The notes beneath the pieces are model-generated. The model saw only the letters and a program-made list of their open reading frames with translations. It did not search any database and had not been told where the DNA came from. This document shows positions 16,623 to 25,204 of a DNA stretch of 64,000 nucleotides, in pieces; positions within the stretch are counted from its first letter, which is position 1, and each line of letters begins with the position of its first letter. The stretch is from assembly GCF_027186265.1 (NCBI RefSeq), contig NZ_CP114176.1, forward strand, positions 3,100,001 through 3,164,000, written 5' to 3'. The position numbers were made by a program, and so were the translations under genes. The stretch is from Lentibacillus daqui. Lineage in GTDB: Bacteria > Bacillota > Bacilli > Bacillales > Amphibacillaceae.

Positions 16623-18047
16623 TCACCATACAAACAAATGCGCAATCGTTACTAATATAGCACCAACGATATAATGAATGACAATTAGGGGCCAAAACCA
16701 TTTAACCCATTTGATCCAAGGAATTTTAGCAATGGCCAATGAAGCCATCAAAACGCCGGCGGTTGGGGTAATAGCATTGGATATGCCGTCACCCAATTGG
16801 AAAGCGAAGACAGCTGTTTGCCGACTAACTCCCGTCAAATCAGCTAGCGGGGTCATAATAGGCATGGTTAAGGCTGCTTGTCCACTTCCGGATGGAACAA
16901 TAAAATTTAATAAACTTTGCGTAATATACATTCCCATTGCCGAAAAAGACGTTGGTAATTGGCCAACCAAGCTGGAAACAAAAAACAGAATCGAGTCGAT
17001 GGTATTACTGTCCTGTAATACCACAAGAATCCCATAAGCCAGCCCAACTACTAACCCCCCAACAATCAGCTCCTTACTACCATTAACAAATGCCTCAGCA
17101 ATTTGGTTCACCTTTAACTTCCCTATAAAACCAACGATAACTCCCATAAGTAAAAACAAACCGGCAATCTCCATGATATACCAATCAAAAAATGTCACAC
17201 CAATCGCAAGACCTATAATGGTTAAAATAAGCATTCCAATAATAAGAGACTGTCTTAAATTTAGTGTTTGAGCTTGGTCTTGGACGGAATGCTCAATATT
17301 TCGTTGCTGATCCACCTGGTACATCATACTTATCTCCGGACGTTTCCTTACTTTATTCGCATAAATCATAACGTAGGCAATACTAACGGATACAAAAATA
17401 AACCAAACAACAAACCGAAAGCCCATTCCAGAAAAAAGTGGCAGTTCAGCTATTCCCTGTGCCACACCTACTGTAAAAGGATTCATAAATGCTGCAGTAA
17501 AACCGGCACATGATCCAACAATTACCATCCCAGCACCGACAAGGGAATCAAAGCCAATTTTAATAGCTAAAGGCACCAAAATTAAAATAAATGGGATGGT
17601 TTCCTCCGACATCCCGAATGATCCACCTCCTAAAGCGAATAAAACCATCACCACCGGAATCAAATAAATCTCTTTCCCAGCCATTTTAGCGGAAACACTT
17701 GCAAGCCCTGCTTCAATTGCTTTGGTAGCATTGAGAATGCCAAAGGAACCACCTACTATGAAAATGAAAAAGATAATCTCGGCACTTTCAACCATTCCTT
17801 TATGCACCGCTTGAAAGATGCCAAAAAAAACAACTGGATTTGTTTTAACCGTATGGTAAGTGCCGTCAACTACAACCGTTTCTCCAGCATCATTTAATTC
17901 ACGTTCGTACTCTCCAGAAGGAATGAAGTAGGTTAACACCACTGTAATGATAATTAAAGCAAATAAAATCACGAAAACATGGGGAAATTCAAATTTCTTT
18001 TTCGGTTTATTTGTTTTTTTCTCCTTTAAAACCGATACCTCACTCAC
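16623..18047 (-). CDS. YfcC family membrane carrier (first copy)
   Basis: A 474-residue carrier with about 12 membrane helices after a lysine-rich cytoplasmic start (KEKKTNKPKKKFEFPH). Family blocks include FIPSGEYER, GGSFGILNATKAIEAGL, ALGGGSFGMSEETIPF and IVPSGSGQAALTMPIM. YfcC proteins (DcuC/ArsB-like superfamily) are thought to move amino acids or dicarboxylates, but the substrate is not settled. The M20 hydrolase gene directly upstream on the same strand suggests import of an amide or dipeptide that is then cleaved. A 14-bp palindrome lies just upstream. A second copy occurs at 31529. Confidence 0.88.
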   Translation of the reverse strand: MSEVSVLKEKKTNKPKKKFEFPHVFVILFALIIITVVLTYFIPSGEYERELNDAGETVVVDGTYHTVKTNPVVFFGIFQAVHKGMVESAEIIFFIFIVGGSFGILNATKAIEAGLASVSAKMAGKEIYLIPVVMVLFALGGGSFGMSEETIPFILILVPLAIKIGFDSLVGAGMVIVGSCAGFTAAFMNPFTVGVAQGIAELPLFSGMGFRFVVWFIFVSVSIAYVMIYANKVRKRPEISMMYQVDQQRNIEHSVQDQAQTLNLRQSLIIGMLILTIIGLAIGVTFFDWYIMEIAGLFLLMGVIVGFIGKLKVNQIAEAFVNGSKELIVGGLVVGLAYGILVVLQDSNTIDSILFFVSSLVGQLPTSFSAMGMYITQSLLNFIVPSGSGQAALTMPIMTPLADLTGVSRQTAVFAFQLGDGISNAITPTAGVLMASLAIAKIPWIKWVKWFWPLIVIHYIVGAILVTIAHLFVW

Positions 18048-18101
18048 CTTACCCTCTCCTTATAAACAAAAATTTCTTACAATATTTTCAAAATAAAACA
18101 G

Positions 18102-18115
18102 GCAGTGATCACTGC
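18102..18115. promoter_or_regulatory. 14-bp perfect palindrome between M20 hydrolase and yfcC genes
   Basis: GCAGTGATCACTGC is its own reverse complement. A related half site CAGTGATA on the reverse strand occurs about 30 bases away, near 18140-18147. Position 5' of the carrier gene suggests an operator; a short transcript hairpin is the alternative. Confidence 0.45.
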
Positions 18116-18172
18116 AAAAACCTCCTTTTCAAGCAGATATATCACTGTCTGTTCAGGTAAAAAAGTTTGGAT

Positions 18173-19327
18173 TTATTTACTGTTCTCAAATTCCGTTTTG
18201 ATAGCCTTCAACAATTCTTGATCAGTTATCACGTCATATCCAGTTTTTGCCAAAGATAATACTCCTTCAGAAATAGCTGCCTCCCCATCTTTTGTAACTG
18301 TCTTGTCCGCAAACGCTTTGGTATGAAATACAAGACCGGGTTCATTCAACCCTACATATGGATGAATCGATGGAACAACTTGGCTTACATTTCCCATATC
18401 CGCAGATCCTGATGGTTTTACTGCAGCATAAACCGGTTGTTGGCTGTATGTTTTTTGGTTTTTGGTAAATGTGTCAGATAACGCCTTGTTTGTGATCATA
18501 TTGTCATAGCTTAATTCGTAATTAGAAATTTCTACGGATGCACCTGTCATTGCTGCAGCTCCATGCGCGATATTTTTTACCTTTTTGACAACATCGTCCA
18601 ATACTTTACGCTCATTCGCCCGGACATAGAACTGTGCAACAGCTTTGTCGGGGACAATGTTTGCCGCTTGACCACCCTCGGAAATAATGCCGTGAATTCG
18701 AATATCCGATGGTACATGTTCTCGAAGCGCATTAATCCCGTTAAACAGTTGAATAATGCCATCCAAAGCATTAATACCTTCCTCAGGCGATGCCGCTGCA
18801 TGGGATGCCTTCCCGGTAAAGGAAAATTGAATAGCATCCATGGCAAGCGATGGGCCACTCTCAGAAGAAACGTCGGCAGGGTGCACCATCATGGCTACAT
18901 CAACACCATTGAATGTTCCCTGTTCACTCATCGGTACTTTCGCGCCACTCGTTTCCTCCGCTGGTGTTCCAAAAACGACCACCTTTCCACCTATTTCTTC
19001 TACTTGTTTACGAAGAATAATACCAGCCCCAACTGCCATTGTTGCAATTAAATTATGTCCACATCCATGACCGATCCCCGGCAATGCATCATATTCTGCC
19101 AGGTAAGCAACCGTTGGACCGGGCTTCCCGCCAGTAAACTCCGCCTTAAAAGCTGTCGGCCTGTCTACTATCCCTGTTTCTACTTCAAATTCATACGAAC
19201 GAAGATAATCAACCAATAATTTCATTGATTCATATTCTTCGTCCCCAAGCTCTGGATTGTCATAAAGTTGGTGACTTATGTTTACAAGCTCTTTTTTTAT
19301 ACTTTCGAAATTCTCCATAAGTGTCAC
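18173..19327 (-). CDS. M20 family amidohydrolase/dipeptidase (PM20D2/AbgB-like)
   Basis: A 384-residue zinc peptidase of family M20. Metal and catalytic blocks: PTVAYLAEYDALPGIGHGCG, which holds the first zinc ligands in AEYDAL and GHGCGHN; GTPAEETSGAK with the catalytic Glu pair; VHPAD; and the dimerisation domain QFSFTGKASHAAASPEEG. The GHGCGHN form is typical of the PM20D2/AbgB branch, which cleaves N-acyl amino acids or unusual dipeptides in the cytoplasm. GTG at 19327 is preferred, with GGAGG seven bases upstream. It forms a pair with the YfcC carrier 125 bases downstream. Confidence 0.9.
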   Translation of the reverse strand: MTLMENFESIKKELVNISHQLYDNPELGDEEYESMKLLVDYLRSYEFEVETGIVDRPTAFKAEFTGGKPGPTVAYLAEYDALPGIGHGCGHNLIATMAVGAGIILRKQVEEIGGKVVVFGTPAEETSGAKVPMSEQGTFNGVDVAMMVHPADVSSESGPSLAMDAIQFSFTGKASHAAASPEEGINALDGIIQLFNGINALREHVPSDIRIHGIISEGGQAANIVPDKAVAQFYVRANERKVLDDVVKKVKNIAHGAAAMTGASVEISNYELSYDNMITNKALSDTFTKNQKTYSQQPVYAAVKPSGSADMGNVSQVVPSIHPYVGLNEPGLVFHTKAFADKTVTKDGEAAISEGVLSLAKTGYDVITDQELLKAIKTEFENSK

Positions 19328-19362
19328 AATGATGCCTCCAATTCTGAATAATGTATTTTGGA

Positions 19363-19371
19363 ATTATACCA
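19363..19371 (-). promoter_or_regulatory. Extended -10 promoter of the M20 hydrolase gene
   Basis: TGGTATAAT on the reverse strand is a perfect extended -10 element 36 bases before the GTG start. The -35 is weak. The remainder of 19372-19680 shows no gene. Confidence 0.55.
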
Positions 19372-19680
19372 TGATTTGACAAAATTTACGATGGAATTTT
19401 CGGTTTTTTTGGTTATTATATCATTTTTTTTGGCAAATATATCGGACCGGGTCGATTAGAATGTGCCGCTGAATTGCTTGATATGTTTGTAGGATGAACT
19501 TTAGATGGCTTAGATTCAGAAGCTAAAGTAGTGTTTAGGTGGCTAAAAAAGCCTACATTTCTTCTCTAATAGTGCTAAAACAAGATAGCTGACTTATTAC
19601 CATGCCATGTTTTTTCATTTCCATTTTGTGCCCTCAATATTGGTTTTTGGATCGTCTTTTATGCATTTTGATAATAAATC

Positions 19681-19704
19681 CCCTCCCCTGTATACAAGGG
19701 AGGG
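19681..19704 (-). terminator. Hairpin after the PIG-L deacetylase gene
   Basis: CCCTCCCTTGTATACAGGGG with AGGG after it forms a near-perfect palindrome on the reverse strand, followed by the T-rich ATTTATTATC, eight bases after the stop. Confidence 0.6.
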
Positions 19705-19711
19705 AATCATT

Positions 19712-22498
19712 TTACTGCCACTTTTTAATCAAAGAATCTGCATCCTTATTTAATTCATTATAAGTCTTTTCGGAAATGGAATCGTTCTCTAGCAGTTGAT
19801 GAATTAATTGTTTAAAGCTAGTCATATGTTTAACAACCTTCTCACCTTGTTCCTTATTCTCATAATGGCTAACAGCAGTCAAATGAGTTGTTAACAAACG
19901 AACATCATTCTCATCATCAAATTCTCCCTCATTAGCCAGACGCTCTATCAATGTTTTTATTTCAGATGCACTAATTTCTTTGGCATCCTTTTCTACGCCG
20001 TAACTTAATAAATTTGCGAAAATTCGGTATCCACCCGGTATTTGATTAGCGATTTGACGGTAGAAAACTAAACTTGTATATAGATAGGTTCCATCCCCAT
20101 AATCTGCCATTAAAATACCACCATCAAACGGATCTTCTCCCGGATCTGCCATACTCACAAACGTTTCATATCGATCATCCCAGTTCATAGGGAAATACAA
20201 TCCTCTTTCTTGTACCCAGCCATCCCAGTCATTCTCTGTGATTTTATTTGGATAGTTAAATAATTTATGATCCGGCTGTGTCATGGTAACATCTGAATCC
20301 TCATCAGTAACCCGCCATTCAATCGATGGATTACCTATTTCCAATGGATATGGTGGAGTTTCATTTGTATCCCAATTATCCCCCGGTTTATGATACTGAG
20401 CGACCACATGTCCACCATTTTTAGCATACTCAAGTAAGCGTTTATTATTTTCTATTAAGTCTGGACGTGATAAATTCGCTCTAATTCCAGTTACAATTGT
20501 ATCGTACTGACTTAAATCACCTGATTGTAAATCTGTTTCACTTAATTTCGTTACATCAAAACCCACATCAAGTAAATAATCAGCTACCTCATCAAAACCA
20601 CTGTCAATATAACCGATTTTTAGTGAATCTGGTTTCAATAATTCAAAAGCTGAAACATTTACTGTAGCCGGGTACTGGAAATAAGCGTCGTTAATGTGAT
20701 CATAGCTTATTTCCTGAACAGATGTATCATATTTTTCATTATCAGACTTAGCAATTGCACCTATTGAAAAGTCACCTTCCTCTATATTCTTAGGAGGGGT
20801 AATTTTAAATTCTGCTATTTGCTCATCTAATCGATTTTTGAGATTCATGTCTACTTTTTCTGGAGTACTTGTCCACCCTTCAGGTAAATCCAACTTAACA
20901 GAGCCACTTTTTTCCCCTTTAGCGTAATTCTTTACCTTTATATTAACATTGTACTCATTCTTTACATCTGCAGTATTTAACACTATATCTCCCGGATCTG
21001 TAGCAATCGCAATCTTCGGCAATACAGCAAATGTCTCATCTAATTCCTGAATATTTGTTGTTTTAGCACCTTTTTCTTTAAATGTTATACTCGATTTGAC
21101 AGATGATTCACCATAAGGCTGATAGTATGTCGCATCTTCAGGTACATCAACAGTAAATGTTACGTCCTTAGATTCATTTGGCTCCAATTTTTTAATATTA
21201 GATTTGCTATTATCAACTGTCCAACCTTTTGGTGTAAGCAGCGTAGTATCAATATGATGTATTGCCTTTTTACCGTTATTAGTAATTGTCATCTCAACTT
21301 TAGTGCTTTCACCCCGGGTTACTTCTTCTGAATCAAGCGTCGTATTTACATCCAGTCCGGACGCTACCAAACTAACCTCTTGTAGCTGCTCTTCCTTTAA
21401 TTTTAGTTTATGAAGTAAATCATTCATTGCGGAAGGATCGGTATCTCTTTTTTCAACTTTGTCAATTAGTTTTCGTACATTTTTTAATGCATCTTGAGAG
21501 TTTGGTAATATCGCTTCACGATCGGGATATAAATCAATAATTTCATCTAATTCTTGTTGTAAATTCTCTAAACCTGAACGAATACTATTGTCAGAGATAA
21601 CTGTTGCCCAATCATTAAAATCATATGGAATATTGTCAAAAATACCATCATCCTCTTTATTTTGAGGATAAATTGATTTAACTAATTCCAAATGAAACTG
21701 TTTTGGTTCAACAGGTACGTCTATGCCCATACCCTGACTCTTATGCATATATCTAGATTTTTGTCCAAGTTGGGGATACGACATTTCATAAATGGGATCA
21801 TAGTCGCCAATTTCCACGGATGTTGTTGATGTATCTTCAGATTCAGCTGGCAAATAGAATTTCTTCACTTGCCAAGGCGATAACCCCTCGTCTTCAATTT
21901 GCTCGGGAAAAACATTTGGATCAGCTGCATCTTCAAATGCACGCTGACTCAATATTGCCATTGTTCTATGGTGCCCGTGCTGACTTGGTACATTTCTAAA
22001 AGCAGGCATTACTACATCCGGCTGATAACTTCTTATAAAACGGATGAGACGTTCATATGTTAATTCCTCGCCCCATTTTTCCAATGTCTCTTCAGGTGAT
22101 TTCGAAAACCCAAAGTCATAAATAGGATCTGAAGTAGTTTCACTCAAATGATATGCTTTAACGCCGGTAATCTTGGCGGCTTCAATCATTTCATTGGATC
22201 GAATAATCCCAAGTGCGGTACCAAGTTCATTCCCTATTTCGTTTTGACCACCTTCTCCTCTATTTGCGATAAGGCTGGCGGTTTTAACACCTAATCCTCT
22301 TGATAAATAGGCAAGCAAATCGCTACGCTCATCGTCGGGGTGTGCACCGGTGTTTAAAAAAGTTGCTGTAGTATGAAGTGGATTTACTACATTCCACAAT
22401 TCGACATCCGGATCATCCTTTTCCTTTGCTAATCCCTGAAATGGCAGTAAGGCAATTATCAACAGTAGTGATAAAAGAAAGGAAAAATATTTCTTCAC
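19712..22498 (-). CDS. Secreted multidomain PIG-L (LmbE-like) deacetylase with NEW3 and GATase-like domains
   Basis: A 928-residue exported protein. After a signal peptide (FLLSLLLIIALLPFQGLA) comes the zinc motif AHPDDE at 52-57, then ANRGEGGQNE and QHGHHRT, marking a PIG-L N-deacetylase. The middle has NEW3-type beta domains (VEMTITNNGKKAIHHIDT; TFTVDVPEDATYYQPYGES). Next is a ThuA/glutamine-amidotransferase-like domain (LKIGYIDSGFDEVADYLL, GGHVVAQYHKPGDNW), and finally a helical tail. Large PIG-L proteins of this kind remove acetyl groups from amino sugars at the cell surface. An operator palindrome (22570-22590) in its promoter region matches one before the divergent ROK regulator, so both belong to one regulon. 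Confidence 0.85.
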   Translation of the reverse strand: MKKYFSFLLSLLLIIALLPFQGLAKEKDDPDVELWNVVNPLHTTATFLNTGAHPDDERSDLLAYLSRGLGVKTASLIANRGEGGQNEIGNELGTALGIIRSNEMIEAAKITGVKAYHLSETTSDPIYDFGFSKSPEETLEKWGEELTYERLIRFIRSYQPDVVMPAFRNVPSQHGHHRTMAILSQRAFEDAADPNVFPEQIEDEGLSPWQVKKFYLPAESEDTSTTSVEIGDYDPIYEMSYPQLGQKSRYMHKSQGMGIDVPVEPKQFHLELVKSIYPQNKEDDGIFDNIPYDFNDWATVISDNSIRSGLENLQQELDEIIDLYPDREAILPNSQDALKNVRKLIDKVEKRDTDPSAMNDLLHKLKLKEEQLQEVSLVASGLDVNTTLDSEEVTRGESTKVEMTITNNGKKAIHHIDTTLLTPKGWTVDNSKSNIKKLEPNESKDVTFTVDVPEDATYYQPYGESSVKSSITFKEKGAKTTNIQELDETFAVLPKIAIATDPGDIVLNTADVKNEYNVNIKVKNYAKGEKSGSVKLDLPEGWTSTPEKVDMNLKNRLDEQIAEFKITPPKNIEEGDFSIGAIAKSDNEKYDTSVQEISYDHINDAYFQYPATVNVSAFELLKPDSLKIGYIDSGFDEVADYLLDVGFDVTKLSETDLQSGDLSQYDTIVTGIRANLSRPDLIENNKRLLEYAKNGGHVVAQYHKPGDNWDTNETPPYPLEIGNPSIEWRVTDEDSDVTMTQPDHKLFNYPNKITENDWDGWVQERGLYFPMNWDDRYETFVSMADPGEDPFDGGILMADYGDGTYLYTSLVFYRQIANQIPGGYRIFANLLSYGVEKDAKEISASEIKTLIERLANEGEFDDENDVRLLTTHLTAVSHYENKEQGEKVVKHMTSFKQLIHQLLENDSISEKTYNELNKDADSLIKKWQ

Positions 22499-22569
22499 TG
22501 TGTAACCCCTTTCATTTTTTAGGTTTATGCTGCCTTTAAAAGCGGATACCTCCTTATCTTCAGTTTTGG

Positions 22570-22590
22570 TTAGTAATCGTTACTTACTAA
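22570..22590. promoter_or_regulatory. ROK-type operator, copy 1
   Basis: TTAGTAA-N7-TTACTAA (arms 22570-22576 and 22584-22590) lies about 70 bases upstream of the PIG-L start. It matches in arm sequence and spacing the copy at 22766-22786. ACT follows the right arm, AAC with one further base shared between copies. Confidence 0.7.
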
Positions 22591-22718
22591 CTATGTCTGG
22601 CAACATATAGTATTATCAACTTATCATTATGTTAGAATAATGTAAATAGAACAAAAATACTATTTAATCAATCTCTCTCATAAACAGCTTATCTATTGCG
22701 TAAACATAGAAGTAAGCC

Positions 22719-22748
22719 TTTACATTTTATTGGTCGCTCATGTATAAT
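22719..22748 (+). promoter_or_regulatory. Promoter of the ROK-ABC-lyase operon
   Basis: TTTACA (22719-22724), 18 bases, TATAAT (22743-22748). The operator copy 2 begins 18 bases downstream of the -10, a good place for repression. Confidence 0.6.
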
Positions 22749-22765
22749 AATTTTAAACAATCAAA

Positions 22766-22786
22766 TTAGTAAGTTAAGTTTACTAA
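22766..22786. promoter_or_regulatory. ROK-type operator, copy 2
   Basis: TTAGTAA-N7-TTACTAA (arms 22766-22772 and 22780-22786), the same palindrome as copy 1. It sits between the promoter and the ROK regulator gene, which suggests autoregulation. Confidence 0.72.
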
Positions 22787-22844
22787 CTTCCATATAGTTA
22801 ATCAAAGAACATTAGCATAGAATTTTATTTAAGGGGTCTATTTC

Positions 22845-24005
22845 ATGCAAAAGGGAAATGCAGCTTACATAAAAGCAATCAATAAAAAACTTGTTCTACA
22901 GTGTATTAAAGAAGGAGACGCTATAACCCGTGCTGACATATCCAAAAGGCTTTCACTTAGTAAACCAACTGTATCAACAATCGTCAACCAATTGCTGGAA
23001 AGCAATTTGATATACGAATCTGGTAATGGTCAAGCTACGAGTATGGGCGGAAGAAAGCCTGTTAACCTAATGTTCAACCCTAAACAATCATACATTATCG
23101 GTATTGATATCGGCGGTACAAATGTTACTTTAGGGATTACTGATCTGAATGGCGATGTTTGCGCCTATCGTGATTTTCCTACTCAACAACATCTAGGCGA
23201 ACATCTATTTAAAGAAATAAAAAGAAACGTTGAATCAATGATAGATCAACTGCGAATCGAAGACAAAAAAATACTTGGGATCGGCGTTGGGACCCCTGGT
23301 ATAACAAATGTGGCTGAGGGAATTGTTCTGGAAGCTCCAGCTTTGAAATGGAAAAGTTTTCCCATAAAAGACAAGATGAAAGAAATTTTTAACTTGCCAA
23401 TTGAGGTAGATAACGATGTAAACATAAATGTATTAGGAGAGCATTGGAAAGGGATTGGCAAGGACAAATCCAATCTAATATATATTGCGATCGGAACGGG
23501 CATAGGAAGCGGTGTTATGATAAAGGGAAATTTATACCGTGGGAGCAATTACAGTGCTGGTGAAATTGGATATTTAGTAACTGATCGTGTTCGCGCAAAG
23601 GAGTTTCATCCCGTTTATGAGGGGTACGGATTTTTGGAAAGCATTGCAAGTGGTTCGTCAATAAGTAAGCAGTTATTAGAAAAAACCGGCAAGAATGTTA
23701 CAGCTAAAGAGGCTTTTGCCCTTTACAACCAAGGTCATGAAGATGCGATAGAAATAATTAATCTAGCATTAGAAAATCTAGCTATTGGACTAGCTAACTA
23801 TGTATCATTATTTGATCCAGAATTAATTATATTAGGGGGTGGTGTCAGTGGTTCATTTTCAATTATCCAAAAGCAGATTACAGACATCATGAAACGATAT
23901 ACACCAGGAGCATGTGAAATACAACAGACGACCTTTGGAAAAGAAGCAGGGGTTATTGGTGCAGTAGCATTATTTTTAAAAGAGCACGAAACATTACTAA
24001 TTTAA
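22845..24005 (+). CDS. ROK family transcriptional regulator (XylR/NagC-like)
   Basis: A 386-residue regulator. The N-terminal winged helix spans roughly residues 10-65 (ITRADISKRLSLSKPTVSTI) and is followed by GGRKP and a ROK sugar-kinase-like domain with IGIDIGGTNVTLG (86-98) and the phosphate loop IAIGTGIGSGVMIKG. The cysteine zinc motif CxCGxxGCxE, present in the window's XylR, is absent: the same place reads VRAKEFHPVYEGYGFLE. It could still bind a sugar-like ligand, but differently. It leads the operon of the ABC importer and lyase and faces the PIG-L gene, with matching operators on both sides. Confidence 0.88.
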   Translation: MQKGNAAYIKAINKKLVLQCIKEGDAITRADISKRLSLSKPTVSTIVNQLLESNLIYESGNGQATSMGGRKPVNLMFNPKQSYIIGIDIGGTNVTLGITDLNGDVCAYRDFPTQQHLGEHLFKEIKRNVESMIDQLRIEDKKILGIGVGTPGITNVAEGIVLEAPALKWKSFPIKDKMKEIFNLPIEVDNDVNINVLGEHWKGIGKDKSNLIYIAIGTGIGSGVMIKGNLYRGSNYSAGEIGYLVTDRVRAKEFHPVYEGYGFLESIASGSSISKQLLEKTGKNVTAKEAFALYNQGHEDAIEIINLALENLAIGLANYVSLFDPELIILGGGVSGSFSIIQKQITDIMKRYTPGACEIQQTTFGKEAGVIGAVALFLKEHETLLI

Positions 24006-24021
24006 CGAGGGGGAAAAACTA

Positions 24022-25104
24022 GTGAAAAAAAGCACTTGGTTAATCTTATTATTGTTTGTAATCATTCTATCCGGATGCATGGCGGGCGGATCCGATGACA
24101 AAGAAACTTCTTCAACAGGTGGCGAGAATACTGATTTAGAAGAAAAAGTAGTTGTTTATTCGCCACATGGAACTGATATTTTGGGTGATTTCCAGGAACA
24201 ATTTGAAAATGAGTATGGCATAAAAATGGAATTTCTAGACATGGGATCACAAGAGATATTAGATCGGGTCCGCTCCGAGGAAAACAATACACAAGCGGAT
24301 ATCTGGTGGGGGGCTCCACAAGTTAACTTTAACCAGGCAGCAGACGAAGGCCTCTTGCAAGAGTATCAACCATCCTATGCAGATTCTTTAGACGACTTGT
24401 ACCACGACCCCAATTGGCTGTGGTCCGGAACATCGATCACACCACAAGTGATTCTATACAACACAAAAGAACTCTCAGAAGAAGAAGCCCCAAGTGATTG
24501 GGATGACCTTCTAGACCCAAAGTGGAAAGATGACATTATTATTAGGTACCCATTAGCTTCCGGTGGGATGCGTACCATTTTTTCTGGAATAATTTATGAT
24601 ACGTACAAAGATACCGAAGACCCAAAGGAAGGTTACGAATGGTTGAAAAAACTTGATAGCAATACAAAAGAATACTCTGCAAACCCTGAAATCATGTACA
24701 ACCAAATCGCAAAAGGGGTTGGTACCGTATCAGTTTGGAATATGCCAGATACTGTACAATTAGCAGAAGAAAAAGGATACCCATTTGGTTATAAAATTCC
24801 AGAAAGTGGTACTCCAGTACTTACTGAAGGAATCGCAATTATAAAGGGTGCACCACATCCAAAGGCAGCGGAGGCATTTTATGAGTTCGTTAATACTCCG
24901 GAGGCTGCCAAGTTACTAGCAGAAGAATATTATCGTATCCCAACCCGTGACGATATTAAGGATCTCCCTGCCTGGATTGAGGAAACAGATATAAAACCAA
25001 TGGATATGGATTGGGACTTAGTTGAAGAAAAATCAGATGAATGGATGGACTACTGGGATAATCACATCAAGAGTTCAGACAAAGATAAAAGTGACAAAGA
25101 ATAG
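24022..25104 (+). CDS. ABC transporter substrate-binding lipoprotein, Fe3+/phosphonate-like family 1
   Basis: A 360-residue periplasmic-binding-type lipoprotein with lipobox LSGC at Cys19 and a Ser/Thr/Gly linker. It then has the family pattern VVVYSPHGTDILGDFQEQFE, ADIWWGAPQVNFNQA and TEGIAIIKGAPHPKAAEAF. This branch (FbpA/SfuA/AfuA and 2-aminoethylphosphonate binders) delivers metal or small anionic ligands. The tyrosine pair used by FbpA for iron was not clearly identified, so the ligand is open. GTG at 24022 follows GAGGGGG, 17 bases after the ROK stop. A terminator separates it from the ATPase gene. Confidence 0.87.
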   Translation: MKKSTWLILLLFVIILSGCMAGGSDDKETSSTGGENTDLEEKVVVYSPHGTDILGDFQEQFENEYGIKMEFLDMGSQEILDRVRSEENNTQADIWWGAPQVNFNQAADEGLLQEYQPSYADSLDDLYHDPNWLWSGTSITPQVILYNTKELSEEEAPSDWDDLLDPKWKDDIIIRYPLASGGMRTIFSGIIYDTYKDTEDPKEGYEWLKKLDSNTKEYSANPEIMYNQIAKGVGTVSVWNMPDTVQLAEEKGYPFGYKIPESGTPVLTEGIAIIKGAPHPKAAEAFYEFVNTPEAAKLLAEEYYRIPTRDDIKDLPAWIEETDIKPMDMDWDLVEEKSDEWMDYWDNHIKSSDKDKSDKE

Positions 25105-25147
25105 AATAATAAATCAATGTTCAGATGATTAATTTTAAAAGATGCTA

Positions 25148-25180
25148 TATCACCCTGCTTAAGGGTGATAAGCTCTTTTT
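25148..25180 (+). terminator. Intra-operon terminator between binding protein and ATPase
   Basis: TATCACCCT (25148-25156) pairs with AGGGTGATA (25162-25170), followed by AGCTCTTTTT. Partial readthrough would give more binding protein than importer core, as in other ABC operons. Confidence 0.75.
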
Positions 25181-25204
25181 CCAGGAAAGCGAGGTTGTTG
25201 CTTC

